Positions 12,670 to 22,799 of a stretch of 48,996 nt of DNA are shown piece after piece. Position numbers and translations under genes: made by a program. The number at the start of each line of letters is the position of its first letter. Position 1 is the stretch's first letter. The stretch covers positions 1,001,819 to 1,050,814 of the forward strand of contig BFEA01000122.1 of the NCBI GenBank assembly GCA_003427395.1. Reading direction: 5' to 3'. The notes under the pieces were generated by a model. That model did no database searches and was not told where the DNA came from. It worked only from the letters and a program-made list of their open reading frames with translations. This DNA comes from Chara braunii (Eukaryota; Streptophyta; Charophyceae; Charales; Characeae).

Positions 12670-13233
12670 ATCTTGTGCAGGTGGTTCTTGAGATTCTGAT
12701 GATGATTGTTTCTCCTGCCCCTGCGTTGTTGTTGTTATCCCACTGTATGTTTGAGAGGAGTGATAAATTTGTGAGAGGGGGGATGGTTAGGGGGAATGGG
12801 GAGAGGGGAGAAAAGGCGGTCCAATCATGTTCGTATGTCCCCTATCCCTCATACCCAATCCATGAGGTTTTTCATTTTGTGGGTTGTGTGTGCATTGCTG
12901 CGATAGCTCCCCCAGCTGCCGTTTTCGGTCAAATTTCCAAATTCCTTGAGGTTGAGGATACTGGTCGTGCGTATGGGTAGGGACCCAGCTGTTTGAACAC
13001 ATTGTGACACATTGCACCTTGGTAGAAAAGGAGGGACCCTGCTTCTTTCGCCTTCCCATACCCCAGCCTCATTTTGAAGCCAGTAACTTGTTCAAAAATA
13101 ATATTACGAGATTCTTAGGATGGAGTTATTATGTATTCCGACTTTCAATTCTAATTCCTTTCTTAATAATACTGTTGTGAATATGTAATCTCGTGATGCT
13201 GAAGATTGGTGGAAGGGGAAGAAGGTAAGGGGG

Positions 13234-13369
13234 NNNNNNNNNNNNNNNNNNNNNNNNNNNNNNNNNNNNNNNNNNNNNNNNNNNNNNNNNNNNNNNNNNN
13301 NNNNNNNNNNNNNNNNNNNNNNNNNNNNNNNNNNNNNNNNNNNNNNNNNNNNNNNNNNNNNNNNNNNNN
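13234..13369. other. Assembly gap (136 N)
   Basis: Run of N. Open frames drawn across it are meaningless. Confidence 0.99.
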
Positions 13370-13400
13370 TTATACACATCTAGATGTGTATAAGAGACAG
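13370..13400. other. Residual Nextera mate-pair junction adapter
   Basis: TTATACACATCT followed directly by AGATGTGTATAAGAGACAG is the Tn5 mosaic end joined to its own reverse complement, as in the Nextera mate-pair circularisation junction, with the first seven bases lost in the gap. It abuts the N run. Translated, it gives the recurrent artefact peptide SYTHLDVYKRQ. It is not native DNA, and sequence on its two sides need not be adjacent in the genome. Confidence 0.95.
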
Positions 13401-13626
13401 GGGGGGGGGGGAGCGGGGAGGGGGCAGGAAAAAAATGTATGATAGAGGAGGATTTGAGGAATTTAGAAAAAAAGTTCGGGGGGAGCAAAAAGCAATGTAA
13501 AGGAGGGAGGGCGGAGGTAATAAAAAGAAGATGGAAATGAGGGGGAGGAGGTGTAGAGGTATGTCCAGATGTAAAGGGGGAGAGCGGAGGAGGGGGGGGG
13601 GGGAAGACCAGGGAGAATGAGAATAT
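13401..13626. repeat. Purine-rich low-complexity sequence
   Basis: The plus strand is almost entirely A and G, with a G-run at 13401-13411 and another near 13595. Such sequence often stops polymerases and may explain the adjoining gap. No gene is seen. Confidence 0.75.
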
Positions 13627-14129
13627 GGGTCTCGCTCCACTACTCTAGACTCTCAAAGATTTCCAAGAGTGAGTCTAGAGCTGTCAGACTCTAGAAATGA
13701 CTGAAAAAAAGAATATCACTCCACTTACTCTAGAAGGTCAAACTCAAGAAGGCCTCTTGGATGTCAAACCGCTCTTTGCGAGAGCTACACGACACGACCA
13801 GCACGTTGTTGTCCGCCCAGACTCCAGGTGCACTCCATAAAAATGCTAAACTTTCGAAGGTCCTGGATGCCTCCCTTGAAATTATTGCCGCTGCAGGCGG
13901 GAGCTCTAGAATCGTCAAGAGTGTCATGGGAGAGGAGGTTATGACAACTCAAGAAATGCATTTTCGTGAATGTGTTTCATGAGGTAGTGGAACGACGACG
14001 GATTCTCGCCATTTTCATGAGTAGATACTGACAGCTCAAGAACCCGAATTCCAGACCTGACATCTAGAGTAAGTGGAGCGGTGCCACACTCAAGAAATGG
14101 CCGGTTTCTAGAGTAGTGGAGCGAGACCC
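13627..14129. mobile_element. 503-bp DNA transposon (MITE-like) with perfect 23-bp TIRs
   Basis: The left end GGGTCTCGCTCCACTACTCT (continuing to 13649) is the exact reverse complement of 14107-14129. The flanks carry a matching TAT at 13624-13626 and 14130-14132, a possible 3-bp target-site duplication. ACTCTAGA-type subterminal repeats recur inside both ends. The interior has only short open frames (73 codons at 13761-13982) without a transposase motif, so the element is non-autonomous. A 3-bp duplication would fit PIF/Harbinger- or CACTA-type transposases, but the terminal bases do not clearly match either. The right TIR resembles an end at 40321-40339. Confidence 0.85.
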
Positions 14130-14649
14130 TATGTTAGTTGATTTTTGTTGCTTGTGAAGATTGAAGACGCGCTTGGGAGATAATCATGAAAGGTAGGTAC
14201 TACCTAGCTTTTTATTTATTATTACTATGGACCTATGTATATATACGTAATATTTAAGTGTTCTTTTTTGGATGACTTCGTTTCTTCGGCGCTGGCTTGA
14301 GTACCCAGTTGAGGATGTTAAGGAGGGTAAGGTAGGGAAAGAAGGAAGGGGTTGAAAAAGGAGAGAACATATCTGGATTGCTGCTTTATATCCCGACTGT
14401 ATCTTGATGAAAATCTGATTGTAGTAAGTTTGTGATCCGACTGTGCATCAAGTCTTTGTCAGTTGTTGAACGATCCTCTCCCTTGAATACATTTTTCCGT
14501 CTTCTTATCCTTATCCTCCTCTCCTTCCTCCGTCCTTCTTATCCTCCCTTATATTCCGAGAGCACTATCCATGCGAGCGACTTATCATTCAATCTCATTA
14601 TACGAAAACCGTTCAAGTCTGACTAGACCCTCCGCCTCACACTCTTCAC
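14130..14649. other. No recognisable gene
   Basis: AT-rich sequence with a short palindrome AGGTAGGTACTACCT near 14189 and only short open frames. Nothing can be named. Confidence 0.5.
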
Positions 14650-15715
14650 GTCAACATTTGCCCACAGTGACCTGAAACTTGTCCTCTTTGGTAGAAAACT
14701 ATGTGCTTAGATGCTTCTCTCCACTTCTGTATATTGGAATCTTAATGACCGTGTCATCGTGCACCTTTTGCTCTTCGTTTTCCTTTTGGTTGACTTCGCT
14801 GATCTCCCTGGGTGTTGACCAACGTCAATCCTCTTACAATCTCACACAATACTGTTTTTTTTTAGACCTAAGAGAAGGGTCGTGAAGTACTTTTTTCTAC
14901 TTCTGTGTATTCTTAATGACTGTCCTCCACCATCCACACTTAGATATCCTTTAATGCTGACTACGCGAACCTACTTGACCTGCGCTTGCACTCCTATATG
15001 CTACCTTTGTCTACTCAACTTTTTATCGCCTGCGCTGACGCATAAGCTTTCAGCGTGGATTATACCTTCAACCTTTAACCACATTGTAGCCTAGCCAGTA
15101 ACGTCAATATTTGCCCACATTGACCTAATCTGAACCAGCTAATGTATTGAATCTTAATGACCATGTCGTCGTCCACTACCGCCACTTTATTTTCCTTGCG
15201 GTCGACCTCACTGATTTCCTTTTGGTGTTGACCAACATCTATCCTCCTAGGTCGCACACGATACTAGCTTTGTTGTGACAAAAAAAAAAGTCGCAAGATG
15301 CTTTGCGAAATCCAGTATCTTCTATTGACGGGGCCATCCTGGGTCAACTCTAACAACCATGTCAGCCTACGACGTGGCTAGAGTTAGCGCACTTTCCAAT
15401 CGTACGTGCAATAAGCAATTCCCCCTCTCTCTAGATTTGATATGATCGATTGAAATTCTTCATTACCGTGTCGTTGTCCACCATCCACATTCGATATCCT
15501 TAAGGCTGACTTCGATGTTCTCCTTTGGTGTTGATCTGCGTCAACACTCCAATGGTCGCACACAACACTATCGTCGCTGTGACCCAGGAGACAGGTCGCG
15601 AAATCTTGAAACACCTGTTGATGAGGCCGTCTCGGATCAGCTCAATTAGCCACGTCAGCCTGTGACATGGCCAAAGCTAGCGCCCTATTCAATCTCGTGT
15701 GCGTTAAGCGAACCC
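14650..15715. repeat. Diverged large tandem repeat, unit about 300 bp
   Basis: The phrase ACCATGTCGTCGTCCA near 15159 returns as ACCGTGTCGTTGTCCA near 15465. AACCATGTCAGCCTACGACG near 15355 returns as AGCCACGTCAGCCTGTGACA about 295 bp later. A more degraded copy starts near 14735 (ACCGTGTCATCGTGCA). TTTGGTGTTGA(C/T) phrases punctuate each unit. No open frame persists, so this is non-coding repeat DNA lying just upstream of LINE copy A2. Confidence 0.7.
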
Positions 15716-15737
15716 TACTTCTCTAAAATATTGTAGA

Positions 15738-17056
15738 GGATCGGCAGGAGCACTAGAAAAAATCATAGAATCAATCCCCATTGATTGGTTCAGGATCCTT
15801 AGGACAGGCCCAAAACTCAAAGAGAGCGATTGGGTAGATATCCAGGGGGACCCGCTACATATAGGTAATGTGGTAATGGTTAATGATGATGGATCCTCTC
15901 TCCTTTCCCTATTCACTATTCATCAAAACAACTGGTTGAAGGAAAGTCAAACAAGTGAAACCACTTGGGTCCAATCTGAACAGGTTCTTAGGATCAAAGT
16001 GTTGAAATGCAAGGACCGTTGGTTGGCCTTTAAGCCAGCATGTGGAATAAACAAACTAGCTCTAGACCCCCTCTCATGGGTATGGACAGTTCTAATGGGG
16101 AAACAAAGAAAATGTACCCTTTTTTTTCACACACTGACAGTTAAACCGACTTACCGCCTGATGAGACCAAGAATGAAATTAAGGGAGAGGGTGGAAGTTA
16201 AATGGATGAAAAATTTAAATGTAAGCAATGAATCACTTAGAAAAATCAAATGGTTTAAAACTATTAAATGCAGACCTACAAAGGTAGCCTCGTTGCGATG
16301 GCAGATTGACCACCGATGCCTCCCCACCAATGACTGGCTCAAAGATAGGTCTACTCTAGAGGAGAGCGACATAGCACTTCCTTGGTGTAAGTCATGTACA
16401 ACAGCTTTCCCATCTAGAAACATTCCTGAAACCATCGAGCATATATTCCTTTAATGCCCAGGAGCAGTCTGGTATGGAGATGGTGGGACAGGATTTTGAG
16501 ATCCTTAATCCCCTCAGTGAACTGGCCTTGGGATTGGAAAGCTATACTATGTGAGACCTGGTCTCAGGAACAACTAGATGACTTCTCTCACAACTTGTTT
16601 ATTACAGGAAGAAGAGTCATTATATGGGCCCTTTGGAGACGACGACGCACTTTAAAAATGGAGGGAGCAAAGTTGGAGGGTCTATAATTTACAAAATCAA
16701 TTAAACTTCAAATACATACAATTATCATAGCCCAATGGGATAAAATAAAAGAAAAGATTCAATGTTTATCTTCTAAAAAAGAAATCCTACAACACATTCA
16801 ACAACTCAGTGGCGCTTGGCCAGGGATGACTCAGAGGGGTAAGATAGGCAAATTCAATTGGAATGAGGCGAGGAGAGAAAACAAGGAAGACCAAAGAGAG
16901 GTCTTTGTGAGAGATTATCGCCCGATCTTCCACCAATGGATTGATGTGGATCCTGTTAATCCCCTTCGCCCTTTGTTGGATTTCCCAGACCCTTTTCCCG
17001 CGCCCTCCCACTGTTTGGTTCCCTTGAGCTGGTTTGGCAAAGATCAGGAAATGTAA
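15738..17056 (+). pseudogene. LINE-A2 ORF2 C-terminus with zf-RVT-like zinc finger
   Basis: The reading starts at 15738 with the segment after the RT thumb (IPIDWFRIL, then KESDWVDIQGDP). It passes through SLRWQIDHRCLPTNDWL and a zinc-finger region with CKSC, ETIEHIF and CPGAV. It then continues WRWWDRILRS and ends at the TAA at 17054-17056 after a region with DYRPIFHQWIDVD. The zf-RVT-type finger is typical of plant LINE ORF2 proteins. A stop replaces the residue before CPGAV near 16453, followed by a frameshift, and another stop lies near 16685, so it is dead. The closest relative here is A4 on the minus strand (45880-48674). There is no RNase H signature. Confidence 0.8.
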
Positions 17057-17340
17057 CCATATTTTTCCATATTTTTCATTCTTAATCAGTTGGATGGTAG
17101 CTACTAGAATTCAAAGCAAGATAAGGCGCCCGAGAGAGGGGTGAAGAGGTAGCAGTACTGGAAAAATTACATTCATCGTCATTATAATGATGTACGAGGG
17201 ACACTGAGCCCGGTTCTCAACAGTTTCTGTTCGGTTCTTTCGGGTAGACTGTGAGGACCCCGGCCTCAATTTCTCATTGATAATATCAGCCTTGGGCACT
17301 GGGCCCATTTTAACTTAAAGAAATAAAAAAATAAAAAAGA
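17057..17340 (+). mobile_element. LINE-A2 3' UTR and A-rich tail
   Basis: This follows the ORF2 stop directly. At 17198 it contains GGGACACTGAGCCCGGTTCTC, whose TGAG and CTCA arms pair around the CCCGGTT loop found in other copies of the 3' module. A second GGGCACTGGGCCC phrase lies near 17295, resembling 32955-32970. The sequence ends in AAAGAAATAAAAAAATAAAAAAG at about 17318-17340, an A-rich tail. No target-site duplication was identified. Confidence 0.65.
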
Positions 17341-17409
17341 GCAAACTACCAAAGACCTGGACCTCAGTCCAATCCTTGAGCAACTGTGGGCTGACCCCAA
17401 CAGTTAGCC

Positions 17410-18471
17410 TTTTTTTTTTTTTTTTTTTCTTTTTTTTTTTAACAGAACCTTAGAGTTCTGGCTCCTTTTCCATTCTGGGGAGCATCAGTCCGGTTCCTAT
17501 TCCACCGGTAAGTCAGAACTGGTTACATGGTGAACTCACTCACGCTCCTCCCCCTTATGGTGTGGAGGCCCAAAGAACGACATTGATTACCTCCCGAAGG
17601 AGGGATGTACCACTCTTCACCCCTGCCTGAGTTAGCCTGTTCCAATAGGGCTTGAGCTCTAAGACTAGTATTCTGGTTTACAGTTTGTCTATTTGGACCT
17701 TGTCCAACCTGTTCCTCTCAGCTTCTAGGCTGTCAAATTCTCCTTGGTTGCTAGAACTGTTGCTCTGGTCCTTTTCTCGGATTCTGTGCACCTCTACACC
17801 TTGTGGTCTTGTGATAATACCTTTGGTGGGGCCCTGGGATCTGTCTTGCTCTCCATTCCTAAACGTGACTACTTGCTGTCCTGCTTGCTGGCTTTTTTCC
17901 TTCAATGCCTCACTCTAATTTGTAATAAAACCTAAACCCTAGCTATTGTAACTGGTCTACTGAATGCCTATTGGAGACTTTTCTTAGGGTCTGTGTTTCC
18001 TATCCTAGGCTTTAATCTTGTTACTCGAGGGAAGTGGTGTTTTGGGATTTATTTGTGGGTTGAGGCTAGTGTTATTTAATTGACTTGAAAAATATTTATG
18101 AGGGATATTTGCAGATCGGGGCTGAGGATTGTGGTTGTTGCGTTCGCATGTGAAAAGTCGTTGATGGGTTGGTGGAGGTTGGGCATCGGGTGGTTGAATA
18201 ATGGTGGTGGGACTAGGTATGTGCGGGACGACTATGAGTGATGCAAGGGATTTTAGGGGGGACAGGGGTTATGTGTTTAATTTAGGAAAGATATATGGAG
18301 GTTTTAGTGGTGTGGCCTGCAGTCTGTTAGTATAGGGTTTTATTGAGTTGTGGTCGGGGGTTGTGTTGTTGAGGGGGAGTTTGATCTAATTGGCGGGTGA
18401 GTTTTCCGGATTTTGACTTAGTTGTCTTAATATTCTGTGATTTAGTTGGGTGCTTTATTTATTGGCCTTCT
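17410..18471 (-). other. LINE-B 3' UTR, terminal hairpin and A-tail
   Basis: Read on minus, the last 100 bases before the tail contain a GATGCTCCCC...GGAGCC segment and then AGAACTCTAAGGTTCT, a 5-bp hairpin (AGAAC/GTTCT). The A-tail follows, with one interruption (17442 down to 17410 on plus). This order, a GCTCC/GGAGC stem then a small hairpin then A-tail, matches the 3' module of LINE-A and LINE-C copies. Upstream the UTR is T/G-rich on plus and has no gene. A short CCTAAACCCTA at about 17931 is only about one and a half telomere-like units. Confidence 0.65.
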
Positions 18472-21400
18472 CTAAGAGGAACTCATATGGATATTAAAGG
18501 AATTTGGTATGCTAATGAGTGAGTGGGATTCTGCTTGTGGTGCACTTGTGTTTCCTTCCCATAGCATGAAGATAAGGCTATGTCCTTTTATCTTTGCGAT
18601 TCTACCCTTTGCTAGATAGTTGATCTCGAAGTTGTTTTTGTATTCCTGTGCTTTGGTCTCATCCTTTCCCATTTTTCTTCTCACTCTGCGCCATAGTACC
18701 CAGTATTCTGTTTCAACCTGTTGTTGTAATAGACCCCAGGCTTCCTGCATGTGCATTGATTGTTTCTCTATAGTTTCTTGACACCTCTTTCTCCAGATGG
18801 TCCACAGGGTGGCTTTCCTAAGTACTTGAAAGAGATTAGTTACTAAGTCCGTCCATTCCTCCGGAGTGTTGAATCCTAGTAGTAGTAATATTGGGTTCTT
18901 AGTGAGATCTACGTTGGTTATTTTTTCCCCAATAATCCTGATTCTTTGCCATAGCGGTTGTATTCTGGGGCATCTGAAGAAGCAGTGATAAAGGTTCTCT
19001 ATCTGTCCCTCTTTGCATATGGAACAAAGTTCTTTTAGTGTGCTTCTATCTTCTTTTTTTGTTCTCACGTTTAACCATTGGTTAAGAGGGATGACCAAGT
19101 ACAGAATCAACCATTGTAAACTTCTGAATTTGGGCGGGTTGATTGTGGTTATTTGGTTCCATGGGATTTGGTTGAAGTTTTCTGGGTCTGCTTGAAGGTG
19201 GTTTCACCATCTCTCCGTTATCACTGGATCCTGGCAAGCTGATCTCCTCCTTAGTTTGTATCCGAGGCTTGTGGTGTATAGTAGGATGTTATATTTTAAG
19301 TTAATTCCAGTGGTTCTCTGTTTCTGGTTCCATGCCCATTCTGTTGGGTCTACCTCCAGATTCTCCAGAGCAGTTTGTGGATTATACAAGGTTAGTTCTT
19401 CGTTTTCAATTACTCTTGCTTTTCTGAGATTGTCTTCTCTGACTGTGACCTATCCTTCACTATTTTTATTTACTTTACTATAGTCCTTGTGGGGATTTTC
19501 TACTGTATGCATAGTAAAAGTGATCCAGTTAACCTTAACTTCTACCCTTTCTTTGTAGGCCAAAGCGTGTTCCATGTTAAATGTGTGAGTCATTACAGCC
19601 CAGTCTCCTATCGTCCATTGCCTACTATTTTGAGGGTTGGATTACAGAATAGGGGTTGTCTGAGGATTTCTTCTTTGTTTCGAGGTTTCCTTACCTTAGC
19701 AGGGAAAATTTCTCTCCAAGCTTTGATTATATTTTTCCAGAAATTTAGTCTTGCTTCATTTTTGCTGTGTGGTGTGTTTCGTGATTTTCCTTTACCAGGA
19801 CTTATTCATTAACCAAAAGGGACCTTCCATATTCAATGGCGTGTTGTAAACCGGCAGTTGGTGGATTCCCTCCAAAGCTAGGGCCCTCCATGGAAGGCTG
19901 GGTGAGGTTATCAGCTTTAGCATCCATTTCATTTGAAGAGCTTTAATTTGTGTAGTTGGGTTTAAAACTCCCAATCCTCCTTGGCATTTCTTCCTTGTGA
20001 CATATTGTCACGCGACCTTGGTTATGAAGTGTTGTCTGGAAGCATCCCCTGTCCACAGGTAGGCTGCTGCCTTCCTTTTGAGGTCTTTCATAGCCGTTTG
20101 ATTAGGATTCCAGAAGGCTGCGACATACCACATCATTGAGAAGATAGATGTATTCAGGATTAGAGCTCGTCGTCTAAAGAGTGAGTTGTGTACCTTCTCC
20201 CAAGCATTGAATTTTGTAATCATCTTGGCGAGCAGGCTAGGTGCCATCTCTGCTGCGGCTCCTAACTCGTTAAGTTGAACTCCTAGAACTCTCAATGGGA
20301 TGTTAGGATCTTCCCACGTCAAGCCTTCAGGCGAGTTATGGGGTGGTTCACTATCTCTATTTGTCAGCCACCATCCAACCGTTTTTTGCCAATTTATCCG
20401 CATTTATGAGGCTAACTGATATGTGCTCATTGCTCGCGTGAGGGCTTCAAAGGAGGAATTAGTAGCTCTTATTAAGAATGTCAGATCGTCGGCGAAGAGG
20501 ATCGTGGGGGGTATGTGGTAGGTGCGATTATTGCCTTTAGAGGACGAGATGATTCTTTCTATGGAAGGGTCTTTTCCGAGGAAGGAGGCAATGGCTTCCA
20601 TGATGAAGAGAAAAATCGGTGCTGCCAGGGGGTCTCCTTGTCGCACTGATCTTGACATCTTGTAAGTGTTTGATATATGGCCATTTACTTGTACCGCTCC
20701 ATAAGCGTCGTTGTAAAGAATTTTGACCCACTTCCGGAAGATGGGTCCTACCCCTATTTTTCCTATATATTATTGTAGAAAGTCCCAGTTTACCTGGTCA
20801 TAGGATTTTTCAAAGTCAAAGAAGAAGATGGCCGCATTGATTTTCTTATCATTGATATATCTTATTGATTCTGCTAGTGCCATTACGTTATCTAGTATGA
20901 ATCTGCCTGGAATGAATCCTGTTTGGTCTATATGAAAACAAAATTTTGTTATGTTTCTTATTCTATTTGCAAGAAGTTTGGCTAGGATTTTGTATGCTAC
21001 TGTTAGGAGTGTATGTCAGTCGGGTCTCCCTTCTTGTATAGTAGTGTGACTATTCCTGTACTTAGGTAGGGACCTAATCCTTCATTAGTACAGGTTGTTC
21101 TCATGAACTTGCAGAATTCATCTCCCAAGATCGGCCAGTAGGTTTGCCAAAATTCTTTTGATAGGCCATCTAGCCCTGGTGTTTTTCCTGGTTTCATCGA
21201 GCCCAGGGCTTTTTTAATTTCTTCATTGGTTATGGGCATGTCCAGTTGGTTGGCCAAGTTGGTAGGGATTGTTTTATCCAAATATTTGGTGAATTTCTCT
21301 CTTGCTTGAAGGACTGACCTGGGTGTTGGTTGCTCATTTTTGGAAGTATAGAGATTTTTGTAAAATGATTCCGCTATAGATATCATTTTCGTTGGGTTTG

Positions 21401-21485
21401 ACGTGAGTCCTTCCTCCTCTCTTAGTTGGTGAATGGCTGCATTCGTTCCCCTTGCTTTGATTTTCTGGAAAAAGAAATTAGTCAT
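18472..21485 (-). pseudogene. LINE-B ORF2: reverse transcriptase, thumb and zinc finger
   Basis: This part copies element RNA into DNA at the nicked target. On minus it reads GKTPGLDGLSKEFW (fingers, near 21180), GIVTLLYKKGD (near 21030), then WRPITL in another frame. HIDQTGFIPGRF and FFDFEKSYDQVNWD (motif A, near 20800) follow, then RQGDPLAAPIF (20640) and FADDLTFL (catalytic box at 20485-20496). A thumb runs to about 19792. The zinc finger CSIC...HCFFRCP falls within 19110-18472, followed by LWTIWRKRCQ. Frame breaks near 21000, 20770, 20400, 20000 and 19400 inactivate it. There is no RNase H motif after the finger. The C-terminal tail after the tryptophan-rich segment is Lys/Glu-rich. Confidence 0.85.
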
Positions 21486-22025
21486 TTTTTCTCCTTCTTC
21501 CCATTATTTGATCCGAGCTCTCATACGTAGGCCCCGAGCCTTCCAAGCATTCCAATTGGCTAATTCTGCTTTAGATCTTGCGAAAAGTTCCTCATAGGCT
21601 GTTTCTCCTGGGTTATTTATGAGGTTTCTTTCTGCTAATTGGACTGTTGTTTCCAATTCTTTTATCCTTTGGTTCCTTTTGGCTGCTATTATCCTAGATG
21701 CTGAAGAAGTTGCTTGAGATAGGTTAGCGACTAGTGTTGGAAAATTTGCTCCTTCGTTCTCCGCGTTTATGCACGCTTATACTATTGCTTCCTTCATTTC
21801 TCTATTGTGTAGTAGTGAATTGTTGATTTTGAAGAAACTTGTGTCTTTCTGTAATCCTGGGTCGAATAAAAGATTTAGATAAATGGGCGTGTGGTCTAAA
21901 CCGTTGTGGTATGAAATTTTGCCTAGTCCTGTATCGTGAACTGCTCCTCTAATGGATATGAGGAAGTAATCTATTGTTGAGCTTGTTATGTGCTATGATC
22001 TATTTTTTTTCCTGTATGTGAATCT

Positions 22026-22733
22026 TTATGTTTCTGGTTGTATTGTTCTCAAGGGCTCTATTAGGTCTTTCCCTAACATCAGTGTTTGCATTACTTGAGT
22101 CTCTGCAAGGACTGTGTCTTCTCTACCTCTTTGTGACGATGAGAGTCTATCTCTGACTGGATCTAGGATGGTGTTCCAGTCTCCTACCAGTATGATGTGT
22201 TTTTGGGTGTTACATCTAGCTGCTATGCCATGTATAAATGCTTGTCTTTGGGTGGAATCGTTAGGGGCGTAGACATTTATTAATTGGAAGTTTTCTTCTT
22301 TGTAAGTGAAGTGTATTTCTACCCATCTTCCTTTATCTTCATTCATTCTGACTTCTGCTATGCTAAGCGATTTTGCTGCTTTTGAGTTTTTATGCCAGAG
22401 GATAGTTGTACCTGATGAGCCTGTCCTTGAGGATGAGGCCCAGTACCCTGTTTGAGCGTATTTTAATCTTGTTAAGATTTTTTTTTGGATTGCCTTGTGC
22501 TCAATGGAGTCTGTCAGGTGGGTTTCTTGAAAGCATACTATGTCTGGTGGGTTCTTAGTGTACCAATTGAGATATTTGGTCATGTTGTCCCATTTGTCTG
22601 TGTTGGATAAGATTGTGGTCAGTCCATTAACATTCCATGACATTATCTTTAGCTCAGGCTCAATAGCTTTTAGGGTGTAACTTTTGGTAGCTTGCAGGTT
22701 TTGAGCCTGTTGACGTGACATTGGTAATGTCAT
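22026..22733 (-). pseudogene. LINE-B ORF2 start: APE-type endonuclease
   Basis: An open frame of 235 codons begins 66 nt after the ORF1 stop. It carries the APE/EEP motifs in order: MSWNVNGL, DIVCFQETHL, LINVYAPND and VGDWNTILDPVRDR. A stop at 22026 ends it early. The remaining motifs continue beyond in another frame (IDYFLIS, then GLDHTPIYL where the family usually has SDH). The enzyme nicks target DNA to create the primer for reverse transcription. ATG codons at 22733 and just before the WNVNGL motif are both possible starts. I chose the upstream one because the frame is open from there. Confidence 0.85.
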
Positions 22734-22799
22734 GGAGTATTATTTAGGGGTTGGCTTGGCAACCTTTCAGTGAGTTGACTAGTTGAGGGTGATGTCAGC

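Larger units (their letters stand above)
7673..13060 (-). mobile_element. LINE copy A1, 5' part only (ORF1, endonuclease, start of RT)
   Basis: This non-LTR retrotransposon remnant reads right to left: 5' sequence around 12700-13060, ORF1 from 12669 to about 9415, then ORF2 from about 9290 to 7673. It breaks off inside the reverse transcriptase and lacks the RT palm, zinc finger and 3' UTR. Loss of the 3' part is unusual, since LINE copies normally lose the 5' end. Copy A3 on the plus strand aligns along both ORFs and fixes the reading. The exact 5' boundary is uncertain. Confidence 0.8.

Noticed and set aside
13104-13488. Open frames across the first gap
   Set aside because: They run through N and through adapter sequence.
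17928-17941. Telomere repeat
   Set aside because: Only about one and a half CCTAAAC units; chance match.
18472-19110. RNase H domain at the end of LINE-B ORF2
   Set aside because: No DEDD-type motifs; the segment is the zinc finger plus a Trp-rich and Lys/Glu-rich tail.
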